Shown here piece after piece: positions 48,582-57,735 of a stretch of DNA of 64,000 nt. Source of the DNA: CAG-390 sp003523225 (GTDB lineage: Bacteria > Bacillota > Clostridia > Oscillospirales > CAG-272). Both the position numbers and the translations under genes were made by a program. Within the stretch, counting starts at the first letter, position 1, and each line of letters starts with the position of its first letter. The stretch spans positions 1-64,000 of the forward strand of contig CABPZE010000001.1 of assembly GCA_902461815.1 (NCBI GenBank), written 5' to 3'. The notes under the pieces are model-generated. The model was not told the DNA's origin. It did not search any database and saw nothing but the letters and a program-made list of their open reading frames with translations.

Positions 48582-50129
48582 TTATCCGAGAGCCTTTCCG
48601 TCGTACAGATTCCTGCCTGTAAGTATTATATCCTCAAGCTCGTCAAGGTAGTAGTAATAATCTTCCTTTGTGCCGTATTTTACCGGAGTGCCGCCGTTAT
48701 CGTAATTGCGGCGTTCCCAGCCCTTCTTTGCGGCGTAGCGGTGCAGGGAAACATAGTCGCCGAGAAGCCCGTCGGCATTGAAACCGAGTACCTTGTATGT
48801 CGGCGGAATGTCCTGACCTACCGCAGAATATTCGGATACTATGCAGTAATCGTCATTTTGCAGTAGAATATTTATCTTGCGGAAGTACACGCGCCCGCCG
48901 TGCAGGGTGTAGACTCCCGTCATACCGTTATAAGACCTTACGGCGCTCATCGGGACGCGGTAGCCGCGATACAAGGTGCGTTCGAGCTTTACGCTGAGAC
49001 TGCGAAGGTAATTGAAGCCTTCGGGCATCGTCTGCGTTGAGAGAAGCAGAAGCGTTCCGCCGCTTTGCGTATCTGCAATTTTTTTCTCGAGTATCATGGG
49101 GATAACGGTGCCGCCGCTGTCGGTGAACTGTACATTGTATTCGTTGCCTTGTACATAGTACGTATCGTTTTCCCGTTCAAGCGGAACGATTATATACCAT
49201 TTCGCTCCGTTTACCAGCTTACCCACATCTGTCGTCGGAATCACGGGATCGGCACTGAGCGCAGCGTAAAATCCCTCACAGGTGAAATCTTCAATAAGGG
49301 CGGGGGTAAAGCTCTGCTCGTACCCGTCGCAGTATCTGAAGTAATACCCGACGCTTGACGCCCTGACTGTCTCAAGTACGTTGCCGAGGTGTGAAACAAG
49401 ACTGCTGCGTTCGGTGCGCAATGCCGCCGTGGCAGAAGATACTCCGGATATTTTTCCGCGATATATATCATATCTGATGAGCAGACGCCTCAAGGTATCT
49501 GAGGCATCCGCCGCCGTGCCGAAGTCACGGCAGGCGAGCGACGTCATGAGCGACGAATATGTGTCAGACACTGCCGCCTTTACATCCGGGAGTCCTTCTC
49601 CGGCCGAGCTTTTCTTTTCAGCCGCTTCAAGAAGGGCGATCTCACGGTCCAGCTCGGCTATCATGTCTGCCGTTTGGGCGTCCTCGGCGGGATATATACT
49701 TACTACAGCTTCGTTAACGCCTGCACGTCCGCCATCCGGGATAAGATTTATTATTGTTCCTGTGTTATCTGAGGTCAGAACCTGCTCATCCCGCAGAAGG
49801 TATGCCGTTGCTGCCTCATATTCCGATTCCGACACTACTGTTGCGGAAGTGGTGGTTACGGTTGGGGTCAGGTCGGATATAAGCTGGACTATCATATAAA
49901 TTGCAAAGCCCAGTGACGCCAAAGCAACAAAAATGTGAGTAAGAGACGTAAGAAAATAATGCGTATCGAATATCGGTGTTTTTGGCGGCGGCGTGTCGAT
50001 ACGCACAACGGGCGCATGAGAGGTCGTACCCGACCGGTTCTCTGCCGGGGCTTTGACGTTTTCTTCTTTTTTGCCGGATCCTCCGGACGTCACCGACCTT
50101 TGAGGCTGGCGGTCATTCGTCGGCTTCAT
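48582..50129 (-). CDS. HlyD-like membrane-anchored protein
   Basis: The 515-residue protein has a charged cytoplasmic N-terminus of about 65 residues, one helix (about 67-92) and a large outer domain. The outer domain contains a lipoyl/barrel-sandwich-like part (TGTIINLIPDGGRAGVNEAVVSIY), a helical hairpin (about 155-260) and a beta-rich C-terminal half (GYRVPMSAVRSYNGMTGVYTLHGGRVYFRKI). This is the pattern of HlyD/membrane-fusion adaptors, but no exporter gene is adjacent. I recall similar proteins beside yggS in other Clostridia. The function is unknown. Confidence 0.7.
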   Translation of the reverse strand: MKPTNDRQPQRSVTSGGSGKKEENVKAPAENRSGTTSHAPVVRIDTPPPKTPIFDTHYFLTSLTHIFVALASLGFAIYMIVQLISDLTPTVTTTSATVVSESEYEAATAYLLRDEQVLTSDNTGTIINLIPDGGRAGVNEAVVSIYPAEDAQTADMIAELDREIALLEAAEKKSSAGEGLPDVKAAVSDTYSSLMTSLACRDFGTAADASDTLRRLLIRYDIYRGKISGVSSATAALRTERSSLVSHLGNVLETVRASSVGYYFRYCDGYEQSFTPALIEDFTCEGFYAALSADPVIPTTDVGKLVNGAKWYIIVPLERENDTYYVQGNEYNVQFTDSGGTVIPMILEKKIADTQSGGTLLLLSTQTMPEGFNYLRSLSVKLERTLYRGYRVPMSAVRSYNGMTGVYTLHGGRVYFRKINILLQNDDYCIVSEYSAVGQDIPPTYKVLGFNADGLLGDYVSLHRYAAKKGWERRNYDNGGTPVKYGTKEDYYYYLDELEDIILTGRNLYDGKALG

Positions 50130-50177
50130 TTCTGAACCTTACTCCTTTACCCGTATGCAGTATCATTACGGGGTCTT

Positions 50178-51179
50178 TTAACGTGCGCCTGCCGGTAGGA
50201 TCCCTGCGGCTTCGATAATTTCATACGCTTCCTCGGCGGGGTCTGTGCCATCCGTGAGGATATCTATCCAATGCACATATGGCTTTGCGCCGAACCATGT
50301 CATTTGTCGTTTGGCATACCGACATGTAGCGGTAATTATCGCCTCACGCGCAGATTCCGGGGAATTGCCTGCGCGCAGCGCGGCAAGCATTTCCTTGTAT
50401 CCTATCGCCTGTGCGGCAGTGGAGGGGCTTCCATCCGGAAGCGGAAGGAACGCGCCCTCTCCTTCAAGCCTCATTACTTCTTCGGCAAGACCCTGGCGCA
50501 GCATTTCATCTACACGCCGGGCAATGCGCGCACGAAGTATTGACCTGTCGGGATAGCGCAGCCCGATAACAACGGCGTTATATCTCGCCGGTGACTGAGC
50601 TTCTTTTGAGCGGCGGTCAAGCTCGCTTTTGGGAATTCCTGTTTCCCGGTATATTTCAAGTGCCCGTATGACACGTCTGACGTTATTTTCGTGAATTGCC
50701 CCTGCGGATTTGGGATCGACCGCGGCAAGCATATTGTGAAGGCGCATTTTTCCACCCGGTTCGGCGGCTATCGCCTCAAGATTTGAGCGTTCACGGGTGC
50801 GCCCCGATGAATCGGAATACGAGCGGGGAAAGAGCAGACTGTCAAGATAAAGCCCTGTTCCGCCGCACAGCACCGGAAGTCTGCCTTCGGCAGTAATGCT
50901 TTCTATCACCTCTGTGGCGTCCTTAGCGTAATCGGCGCAGGAATAAGCAGTGCCGGGAGAGATGATATCAAACATACGGTGCGGGACGAGCGCTTGTTCC
51001 TCCGCCGTCGGTTTGGCAGTGCCGATGTCCATTCCGCGGTATATCTGCATAGAGTCACAGCATACGATGGAGCCACCGTATCTTTCGGCAATTTTCAGCG
51101 CGAGGCTGCTTTTTCCTGATGCTGTCGGTCCTACGACCGCCGCGATAGTGAGCGCGGAGCCGGTTGTTGTATTATTCAT
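50178..51179 (-). CDS. miaA: tRNA dimethylallyltransferase
   Basis: MiaA adds a dimethylallyl group to A37 of tRNAs reading UNN codons. The 333-residue protein has the P-loop GPTASGKSSLALKIA, DSMQIYRGMDIGTAKP, GGTGLYLDSLLF and the C-terminal tRNA-binding region with AIGYKEML and RYAKRQMTWF. It overlaps the upstream gene by 4 bp (ATGA), which suggests co-translation. Confidence 0.95.
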   Translation of the reverse strand: MNNTTTGSALTIAAVVGPTASGKSSLALKIAERYGGSIVCCDSMQIYRGMDIGTAKPTAEEQALVPHRMFDIISPGTAYSCADYAKDATEVIESITAEGRLPVLCGGTGLYLDSLLFPRSYSDSSGRTRERSNLEAIAAEPGGKMRLHNMLAAVDPKSAGAIHENNVRRVIRALEIYRETGIPKSELDRRSKEAQSPARYNAVVIGLRYPDRSILRARIARRVDEMLRQGLAEEVMRLEGEGAFLPLPDGSPSTAAQAIGYKEMLAALRAGNSPESAREAIITATCRYAKRQMTWFGAKPYVHWIDILTDGTDPAEEAYEIIEAAGILPAGAR

Positions 51180-52219
51180 GCAAGCGGATTTTTCTTTGCA
51201 GGTCGGAAGCTGCTGCGCCGGAGCGACGCCGAGCCGCTTCGCCTGTTGGGTTCGGAAATCAGCTCCCCGGGGATAAGGGGCATATGTCCGCTTTCAAAAA
51301 GAGCCAAAGCTGATTTATCCGAGATGTTTTTATCACCGGAGCAGTCCGGGATCAGCGATTTATACGGTTCTCCGAAAGCGCATGAATATCCAAGCTCGCG
51401 CGGGATACCCTGCCACCACCATGCGGCAACACCGAGGCGGCTGCACGGTACTATCTGTCCGAAAAATCCGCCGGAAAGCTCCATTAATCTGCAAAGAAGC
51501 CGCTGAAGAGCGGATTGCCACTCGCTGTATTCCCACATTGCCTCAGGAAGGGTCAACGCGATGCGGCTTGCACGGAAGCCTTTGGAATCCATGCTTCTTG
51601 TCGCGTCGCTTATGAGTACATGCGTCACCGGGCTGTGCGCATACCATACGGGTGCGGAAGCGGTTCTAAGGAAGCTTAAAAAATGCTCTCTGCCGCATTC
51701 AGCATAGCTGAATTCAGGAGTCTCAGATAAGCCGTAAAGCTCCGGAAGCGCCGAGGGGAGGATCTCCTCCATGGATGCAACCAGCTCTTCCGCAAGATCC
51801 GAAACAGGTCTTGACGGTATAAAATAACAGGCGAGCATGAGCATAGGGGTGTAGCTGTTTATCTGAGGAATAACATATTTTTCCGCCCGGTCGGAGATCA
51901 CAGGCTCGGGATTCCCCGGAATCAGCATAACGCCTCCGAGGGCGTCTGTCAGATTACGGGCAAATTTTCCGGCGGCGCGAAGATTGCCGCTTCCGTCCTC
52001 CTCGTCGTGCGAGAGGCGTACCCGCGTCATATATCTGAGTCCGGGGCTGGAGAAAAGAACGGATGCAGGAATATCCTCCGGAGTGACCGAAACCGATTCA
52101 TCCACGCTCAGCTCATTGTCAATAAGCTGAGGAAGCCGCAGAGCGTTTTCAACCAAAGCATCCTCTGTTGACAGAGCTTCCGGAGCGTTGTGGGTATATA
52201 TCCGGACTTCGTATTTCAC
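51176..52219 (-). CDS. Protein of unknown function upstream of miaA
   Basis: The 347-residue protein shows no motif that I recognise. It appears soluble, with mixed alpha/beta content, several Trp/Tyr-rich stretches (APVWYAHSP, AAWWWQGIPRELGYSC) and a basic C-terminus (LRRSSFRPAKKNP). The start is GTG at 52219, with AAAGGAG 7 bp upstream. ATG codons further up (52258, 52240) lack a ribosome site. It overlaps miaA by 4 bp and may be co-expressed with it. Confidence 0.55.
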   Translation of the reverse strand: MKYEVRIYTHNAPEALSTEDALVENALRLPQLIDNELSVDESVSVTPEDIPASVLFSSPGLRYMTRVRLSHDEEDGSGNLRAAGKFARNLTDALGGVMLIPGNPEPVISDRAEKYVIPQINSYTPMLMLACYFIPSRPVSDLAEELVASMEEILPSALPELYGLSETPEFSYAECGREHFLSFLRTASAPVWYAHSPVTHVLISDATRSMDSKGFRASRIALTLPEAMWEYSEWQSALQRLLCRLMELSGGFFGQIVPCSRLGVAAWWWQGIPRELGYSCAFGEPYKSLIPDCSGDKNISDKSALALFESGHMPLIPGELISEPNRRSGSASLRRSSFRPAKKNPLA

Positions 52220-52386
52220 GGCAGTGCTCCTTTCCTGCATATTTGTCAGAATAAACATAATTATAAGTAATTATATTATACCATAAAAGTTATCTGTGTG
52301 CAATAGCGCAGAGAGAAAAATGTCAGACATTTATGAAAAATCATTGTTGGATATTGATGAAACTTCACCCTCGTGTTTTTTAACAG

Positions 52387-52430
52387 AAAAAGAGGATAAC
52401 GAAAGGTGCAAGCCGTTCGATCCTCTTTTT
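52387..52430. terminator. Terminator of the Nudix gene
   Basis: AAAAAGAGGAT (52387-52397) pairs with ATCCTCTTTTT (52420-52430), with further pairing inside. On the minus strand it follows the Nudix stop by 7 bp. Confidence 0.8.
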
Positions 52431-52436
52431 ATGGTC

Positions 52437-53336
52437 TCAGATCTTTTTGAAAAAGTCGTTCAGATACCGCATGGGTACGAGAGTGCCCTCGTCGCGCATA
52501 CGGAGTATATCTTCGCGCGTCGCCGCCATTGCATCGCAGGTTTCGCCGGGCTGAAAAACTATTTCATCAAGCGAAAAATCCTTGTGGAAAAGCCAGATGT
52601 CATCAAAGCAGTCGCGCCGACGCTGTGTCATGACAAGTCTGCCGTCCTCAGGCAGCACGTCAAGTCCGGTTTCCTCCTTGATCTCCCTGACCGCAGAGGT
52701 AAGGCTGTCATCTCCCGCAAGCGCCGAGCCGCCTGTGCATTCCCACATATTCGGATATCCCTTGTTCGGCGCGCGCTTTGTCAGCAGAAACTCGCCTTGG
52801 CTGTTCTCTATCCACGCGTGAACAACAACATGGTATTCTCCGGCAGGTAGCTCGTCTCCGCGTCGGTGCGTGCGTCCGGTCGGTCGACGGTACTCGTCAT
52901 ATGTATCCCAGATCTCATCCGGGCTATTCTGCGTATTTATCCAACCCTGTACATACCTGAACAGATCCGGCTGGATAAACGGATAGGTCAGCTCCCGGGG
53001 CGGTGTGTCGAAAAGCTGTATCTCGGCTATTTCAGAGCTCTCCGGCAGTGAGCCAAGCTGTGTTATCTCTGCATAGCACAAAAGACCGTAATCGTTTACG
53101 CGGTATATACACACGGGCTTGATCTCGGAGGACAAAGCCCCGGTCTCTTCGTAAAGCTCTCTACGCGCCGTGTCGATGATAGCTTCGCCCGGCTCGCGGT
53201 GTCCGCCCGGAATTTCCCATGTGCTGCGTTCGCGGTGACGGCAGAATACCCATTTGTTATTGTAACGCGCGGCAATGACCGCGTATTTGATAAGCTCGTC
53301 CTGTGTGTCCTTTATGCTTTGAAACGTGACAGGCAA
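52437..53336 (-). CDS. Tandem Nudix hydrolase
   Basis: The 299-residue protein contains two Nudix domains. The first has a complete Nudix box (GGHREPGEAIIDTARRELYEETGA, about residues 43-66). The second has GGSALAGDDSLTSAVREIKEETGL, in which the first Glu of the box is replaced by Asp while REIKEETG is intact. Nudix enzymes cleave nucleoside diphosphates linked to another group. Fusion of two domains suggests one catalytic and one regulatory or distinct activity. The start is TTG at 53336, supported by AGGAGG 8 bp upstream; longer frames have no support. Confidence 0.82.
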   Translation of the reverse strand: MPVTFQSIKDTQDELIKYAVIAARYNNKWVFCRHRERSTWEIPGGHREPGEAIIDTARRELYEETGALSSEIKPVCIYRVNDYGLLCYAEITQLGSLPESSEIAEIQLFDTPPRELTYPFIQPDLFRYVQGWINTQNSPDEIWDTYDEYRRPTGRTHRRGDELPAGEYHVVVHAWIENSQGEFLLTKRAPNKGYPNMWECTGGSALAGDDSLTSAVREIKEETGLDVLPEDGRLVMTQRRRDCFDDIWLFHKDFSLDEIVFQPGETCDAMAATREDILRMRDEGTLVPMRYLNDFFKKI

Positions 53337-53473
53337 TATGACTGCCTCCTTCCGGTTGCAAAAATGTGTTTTTAGGCAAATACGGTGAATGTATTGTTTC
53401 CAGTCAGATGATAAACATTGCATCTGCGCTGTATATGGTATGGATTTAACTATTTGCAAACTCTCTGCGACCT

Positions 53474-53749
53474 TCAAAACAAATCGTTATGAGTGCCTGT
53501 TCGAGCCAAGAACAATATCAGCCGATTTCCGTCGATTTGATAAACAAGCAACCAATCAGGCTGAATATGACATTCCCGGTAGCCGCCGTAATCACCCGTC
53601 AGCCAATGATCCCGATATTTTGCTTCAAGCGTTTCACCGTTTGCAAGAGCAGTAATAACCGTTTTGATTTTATCAAGGTCATATCCTCGCTTTTGCGCAA
53701 GCTTCAGGTCTTTCCTGAACTGATTCGATGGAACGATTTCATACTTCAC
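53474..53749 (-). CDS. YafQ-like toxin of a type II toxin-antitoxin system
   Basis: The 91-residue protein matches the RelE/ParE-fold YafQ group: KYEIVPSNQFRKDLKLAQKRGYD, then LEAKYRDHWLTGDYGGYRECHIQPDWLLVYQ and FLARTGTHNDLF. The catalytic-type residues His, Asp, Trp and the terminal His-x-Asp-Leu-Phe are present. YafQ cuts mRNA on the ribosome. It overlaps the antitoxin gene by 11 bp. It appears intact. Confidence 0.9.
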   Translation of the reverse strand: MKYEIVPSNQFRKDLKLAQKRGYDLDKIKTVITALANGETLEAKYRDHWLTGDYGGYRECHIQPDWLLVYQIDGNRLILFLARTGTHNDLF

Positions 53750-54020
53750 CTAAGATGTCCTCCATCATAGCGTCAACTTTGTCATACTTCTTATACTTTT
53801 CCGGATAACGGGACATCTCCTGTGCTTCTTTCATAGCATCAAGGGTTGCTCTGTTCGGAACATTTCTGGTGATGGCAAAGGGTATCCCACCCTCATATAG
53901 CATCTGTTTTAAGAAAATATTCACCGCAGTAGACAGATCCATTCCCAAATCAGCCAACATTTCCTGTGCTTTGGCTTTGGTTTCAGAATCAATGCTGATG
54001 TTGGTAGATACTTTAGACAT
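53739..54020 (-). CDS. RelB/DinJ-family antitoxin
   Basis: The 93-residue protein has the ribbon-helix-helix start of DinJ antitoxins (NISIDSETKAKAQEMLADLGMDLSTAVNIFLKQ) and a C-terminal toxin-wrapping segment. It neutralises the YafQ-like toxin and represses its own promoter. The start follows AAAGGAG, and a consensus promoter lies 23-51 bp upstream. Confidence 0.92.
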   Translation of the reverse strand: MSKVSTNISIDSETKAKAQEMLADLGMDLSTAVNIFLKQMLYEGGIPFAITRNVPNRATLDAMKEAQEMSRYPEKYKKYDKVDAMMEDILGEV

Positions 54021-54042
54021 AATATCAACTCCTTTCGGTATA

Positions 54043-54071
54043 AGTATAGCATATTATATCCGTTTTGTCAA
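54043..54071 (-). promoter_or_regulatory. Promoter of the toxin-antitoxin operon
   Basis: On the minus strand TTGACA (54071-54066) and TATACT (54048-54043) are 17 bp apart. Confidence 0.8.
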
Positions 54072-54077
54072 CATATC

Positions 54078-54116
54078 ATGCGCAAATATTAACATATATT
54101 GTGTATTTGTGCGCAT
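54078..54116. repeat. Imperfect inverted repeat between queA and the antitoxin promoter
   Basis: ATGCGCAAATA and TATTTGTGCGCAT form long arms around an AT-rich centre. It may be an antitoxin operator or the end of the queA transcript. Confidence 0.5.
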
Positions 54117-54128
54117 GGTATATTGAAA

Positions 54129-55208
54129 TCAGCATATAAACATCGCATCCCCGAAGCTGAAGAACCTGTATTTTTCTTCAACCGCGGTGCGATATGCCGC
54201 GAGCATATGTTCACGGTCATAGAATGCGGATACAAGCATGAGAAGCGTGCTTTCGGGCAGGTGAAAGTTGGTTATAAGGGCGTCGGTGATCTTGAATTTG
54301 TAGCCCGGATATATGAATATTCCGGTGTCGGCGCTCATTGCATGCAGCACTCCGCTGTCATCCGAAGCGCTTTCAAGCGTGCGGCAGGAGGTGGTTCCGA
54401 CGGCGATTATCCTTCCGCCTGCGGCGCGTCGTTCGTTGATAATGCGCGCGGACTCCTCGCTGACCGAGAAATATTCTGTATGCATCACATGCTCTGACAC
54501 CTTGTCAGCCTTGACAGGACGGAAGGTACCGAGACCGACATGAAGCATTACCGGAACAACGGCTACGCCCATGGCGCGGATCTTATCAAGCAGCTCATTG
54601 GTAAAATGCAGTCCTGCAGTAGGGGCTGCCGCAGAGCCCTCCTCGCGGGAATATACTGTCTGATATCTTTCCGCATCGTCAAGTCGCTCCCGGATATACG
54701 GTGGAAGCGGCATGAGTCCTATCTCGTGCAGAAGAACGTATGCGTTCTGATAGACCGAGCGGTCATATTCAAAGCGGACTATACGGTTGCCTTCCTCGAC
54801 GATATCGGTGACTTCGGCGGTGAGCTTGCCGTTGCCGAAAACCAGCTTTGCTCCGATTTTTGCCCTTTTTCCGGGTTTTACGAGCGTTTCCCAAACGTCG
54901 GTTCCTCTTTGACGGAGCAGGAGCAGCTCGATCGTGGCTTCCTCGCGTCCTTCCGCGTGGCCGTAGAGTCTTGCGGGGATCACGCGCGAGTCGTTAATGA
55001 CCAGAGTATCGGTCGGAAGCAGATAATCTGTAATATCATGAAAATGTCTGTGCTCGAGCTTGCCGCTTTTGCGGTCGATAACCATAAGGCGCGAGGCGTC
55101 TCGCACCTTTGCAGGGTGTTGGGCTATCAGCTCCTCGGGCAGGTCATAGTAAAAATCATGTGTTGACAGGTCTGTGTCGGGTTTTGAATTTCTTATTACG
55201 TCGCTCAT
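54129..55208 (-). CDS. queA: S-adenosylmethionine:tRNA ribosyltransferase-isomerase
   Basis: QueA makes epoxyqueuosine in tRNA by moving the ribosyl part of SAM to preQ1. The 359-residue protein has FYYDLPEELIAQHPA, the conserved NDSRVIPARL, GKKLVFGNG-like strand GAKLVFGNG, REEGSAAAPTAGLHF and THHxxLGTFRPV in the form MLHVGLGTFRPV. The start at 55208 follows AAAAGGAAA; an ATG at 55295 would add 29 residues with no family match. No tgt or ruvB is adjacent. Confidence 0.94.
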   Translation of the reverse strand: MSDVIRNSKPDTDLSTHDFYYDLPEELIAQHPAKVRDASRLMVIDRKSGKLEHRHFHDITDYLLPTDTLVINDSRVIPARLYGHAEGREEATIELLLLRQRGTDVWETLVKPGKRAKIGAKLVFGNGKLTAEVTDIVEEGNRIVRFEYDRSVYQNAYVLLHEIGLMPLPPYIRERLDDAERYQTVYSREEGSAAAPTAGLHFTNELLDKIRAMGVAVVPVMLHVGLGTFRPVKADKVSEHVMHTEYFSVSEESARIINERRAAGGRIIAVGTTSCRTLESASDDSGVLHAMSADTGIFIYPGYKFKITDALITNFHLPESTLLMLVSAFYDREHMLAAYRTAVEEKYRFFSFGDAMFIC

Positions 55209-55317
55209 TTCACGTTTCCTTTTTGTTTGACACTCATTTCGTTGTCCGCATATATTATATAACAAAAGGAGTTCTTTTTCAACCTTTTTGAACATGAGAG
55301 GAGTATTAATACCTTAA

Positions 55318-56232
55318 ATGGGCAGATATACTGTGTTTACAGGAGTCGGGACGGCTCTTGTCACGCCGTATGACGACGCGGGAAAAGTGGATTTTGATTC
55401 CCTCGGTAAGCTTATTGACCGTCAGCTAGACGGAGGCGCCGACGCGCTTGTGCTTACCGGGACGACAGGGGAGTCCCCGGTGCTCTCGGCGGATGAGAAA
55501 AAGGAAATATGGCGCTTCTCGCGCGAAAGGATCGACCGCGGCAGCAGAAAAGTTCCGCTTATAGCCGGAAGCGGAGGAAATGACACTGCGGCGTCTGTTG
55601 CGCTGTCGCACGAGGCGGAGCTGGCTGGCGCCGATGCTCTGCTTGTTGTTACGCCGTATTACAACAAAAGCTCGCCGGAGGGAATTGCAGAGCATTACCG
55701 TGCCATTGCCGGCTCGACCTCGCTTCCGATAATAGTTTATACAGTACCGTCGCGCACAGGAGTCAGCATACCTTTTGCGGTATGGCGGGAGCTTGCTCTG
55801 ATACCCAACATTGTTGCCGTCAAGGATGCAACGGGAGACCTGAGGCATACCGCGCGGCTTGCGGCGGAATTCGGGGGAGAGGAAAGACCGGATCAGCTTG
55901 CAATTTATTCCGGAGATGATGATCTTACGCTTCCGGTACTGTCATACGGAGGGTGCGGCGTGATATCGGTGGTATCAAACATAATACCGGGAGACATGAA
56001 CGAGCTTTGCAGACTTTTCTTTGGCGGCAAAAATGATGAAGCACTTGAGCTTTGGAGACGCATTACACCCCTGACGGCGGCAATGTTTTGTGAGGTCAAC
56101 CCGATACCTGTAAAGACGGCGCTTGCCGAGATGGGTCTGTGCCTAAGACATATGCGTTTGCCGCTTGTTCCGCTGGCTGAAGAAAAAAGGTACATTTTGC
56201 GCGCTGCGCTCAAGGCGGCGGGGCTTATCTGA
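55318..56232 (+). CDS. dapA: 4-hydroxy-tetrahydrodipicolinate synthase
   Basis: DapA condenses pyruvate with aspartate semialdehyde, the first step to diaminopimelate, lysine and, in spore formers, dipicolinic acid. The 304-residue barrel has GTTGESPVLS, the tyrosine in IIVYTVPSRTG and the Schiff-base lysine in VAVKDATGD (Lys169). The ATG has GAGGAG about 14 bp upstream, a longer spacing than usual. It is divergent from queA and ends at a strong terminator. Confidence 0.93.
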   Translation: MGRYTVFTGVGTALVTPYDDAGKVDFDSLGKLIDRQLDGGADALVLTGTTGESPVLSADEKKEIWRFSRERIDRGSRKVPLIAGSGGNDTAASVALSHEAELAGADALLVVTPYYNKSSPEGIAEHYRAIAGSTSLPIIVYTVPSRTGVSIPFAVWRELALIPNIVAVKDATGDLRHTARLAAEFGGEERPDQLAIYSGDDDLTLPVLSYGGCGVISVVSNIIPGDMNELCRLFFGGKNDEALELWRRITPLTAAMFCEVNPIPVKTALAEMGLCLRHMRLPLVPLAEEKRYILRAALKAAGLI

Positions 56233-56256
56233 GCACGCCTTAATTGGCACAAAAAA

Positions 56257-56279
56257 GCCGGGGATGAACCATCCCCGGC
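56257..56279. terminator. Bidirectional terminator between dapA and gdhA
   Basis: GCCGGGGATG, loop AAC, CATCCCCGGC, flanked by A and T runs on both sides. The genes converge. Confidence 0.9.
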
Positions 56280-56292
56280 AATTGTATTTTTA

Positions 56293-57639
56293 TCAGACAC
56301 CCTGCCAGAGCATTGCCTCGGCTACCTTCTGGAAGCCTGCAATGTTTGCTCCGACTACGAGATCGCCCTTGTGACCGTACTTTTCGGCGGCGGCAGAAGC
56401 GTTTTTGTATATGTTCTTCATGATACCGTGCAGCTTCTCGTCAACCTCCTCAAATGTCCAGGAGAGACGGAGCGAGTTCTGGGACATTTCAAGTCCGCTT
56501 GTGGCAACGCCTCCGGCGTTGGACGCCTTGGCGGGTGCGAAGAGGATCTTGTTGGCTTTGAAGATCTCGATAGCTTCGGGAGTGGAGGGCATATTTGCAC
56601 CCTCGGCTACGGCGATCACGCCGTTGGCGACCAGTGCGCGGGCGCCGTTTGCATCCAGCTCATTCTGAGTGGCGCAGGGAAGCGCGATATCGCAAGGAAC
56701 AGTCCAGATCTCGCGGCAGGCGGGAACATATTTTACGTCTGCTCCCTTTGCGGCAGCGTATTCGCTTATCCTTCCGCGCTTCACTTCCTTGATCTCCTTG
56801 ATGAGAGCAAGGTCAACGCCCTTCTCGTCAACGATATATCCGGAGGAGTCGCTCATTGCGATGACTGTTGCGCCGAGAGTCGTTGCTTTTTCGGCGGCAT
56901 AGATAGCCACGTTTCCGGAGCCGGAGATGACGACTTTTTTGCCCTCGAAGGAGGTTCCGGCATCGCGGAGCATTTCGTCTGTGAAATAGCAAAGACCGTA
57001 TCCGGTTGCCTCTGTGCGGGCGAGAGAGCCGCCGGCGTTGAGGGATTTACCGGTAAGCACTCCGGTAAATTCGTTGCGTATCTTTTTGTACTGACCGAAC
57101 AGGTATCCGATCTCACGTCCGCCGACTCCGATATCACCGGCGGGAACGTCGGTATCGGGACCGATATGACGGTAAAGCTCGGTCATGAATGCCTGGCAGA
57201 AGCGCATGATCTCACCGTCGCTCTTGCCCTTGGGGTCAAAATCAGATCCGCCCTTGGCGCCGCCCATAGGCAGACCGGTGAGCGAGTTCTTGAAGGTCTG
57301 TTCAAAGCCGAGGAATTTGATGATGGAGGCGTTTACGCTGGGATGCAGACGCAGACCGCCCTTGTACGGACCGATGGCGGAGTTGAACTGCACGCGATAG
57401 CCGCGGTTCACACAGACCTCGCCCGCATCGTTGACCCAAGCCACGCGGAAGGTAACAAATCTTTCCGGTTCGACAAGACGCTCGACAATGCCCGCCTCAA
57501 CAAGGTCGGGACGCACCGCAAGCATCGGTTCAATGGATTCGAGAACTTCTTTTACTGCCTGAATGAACTCGGGTTCACCGGGGTTGCGCTTTTCAACGCT
57601 TTCGATGATTTTTGCAACATAATCTTTGCTGTATTTCAT
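56293..57639 (-). CDS. gdhA: Glutamate dehydrogenase, NADP-type
   Basis: The 448-residue enzyme interconverts glutamate and 2-oxoglutarate plus ammonia. It has the catalytic region GLPMGGAKGGSDFDPKGKSD (active lysines), PAGDIGVGGREIGYLFGQYKK and the dinucleotide fold VVISGSGNVAIYAAEKA. The 450-residue hexameric class usually uses NADPH for ammonia assimilation. It has its own consensus promoter and is a single gene. Confidence 0.95.
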   Translation of the reverse strand: MKYSKDYVAKIIESVEKRNPGEPEFIQAVKEVLESIEPMLAVRPDLVEAGIVERLVEPERFVTFRVAWVNDAGEVCVNRGYRVQFNSAIGPYKGGLRLHPSVNASIIKFLGFEQTFKNSLTGLPMGGAKGGSDFDPKGKSDGEIMRFCQAFMTELYRHIGPDTDVPAGDIGVGGREIGYLFGQYKKIRNEFTGVLTGKSLNAGGSLARTEATGYGLCYFTDEMLRDAGTSFEGKKVVISGSGNVAIYAAEKATTLGATVIAMSDSSGYIVDEKGVDLALIKEIKEVKRGRISEYAAAKGADVKYVPACREIWTVPCDIALPCATQNELDANGARALVANGVIAVAEGANMPSTPEAIEIFKANKILFAPAKASNAGGVATSGLEMSQNSLRLSWTFEEVDEKLHGIMKNIYKNASAAAEKYGHKGDLVVGANIAGFQKVAEAMLWQGV

Positions 57640-57681
57640 TTTGTACTCCTTTTTGAGCTGAAAATCTAGTCTTGTGGCAGT

Positions 57682-57710
57682 ATTATATCATGAGAAAGAA
57701 ATTAAGTCAA
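57682..57710 (-). promoter_or_regulatory. Sigma-A promoter of gdhA
   Basis: On the minus strand TTGACT (57710-57705) and TATAAT (57687-57682) with a 17-bp spacer, 43 bp before the ATG. Confidence 0.8.
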
Positions 57711-57735
57711 TACGAAAAATGCAAAAATCATCGGG

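Noticed and set aside
52296..52850. 184-codon plus-strand frame
   Set aside because: It mostly mirrors the tandem Nudix gene and includes the terminator stem.
56371..57669. 432-codon open frame antisense to gdhA
   Set aside because: It lies wholly opposite a clear glutamate dehydrogenase gene and has no domain match or ribosome site. Long antisense frames are expected where codon use favours G or C at the third position.
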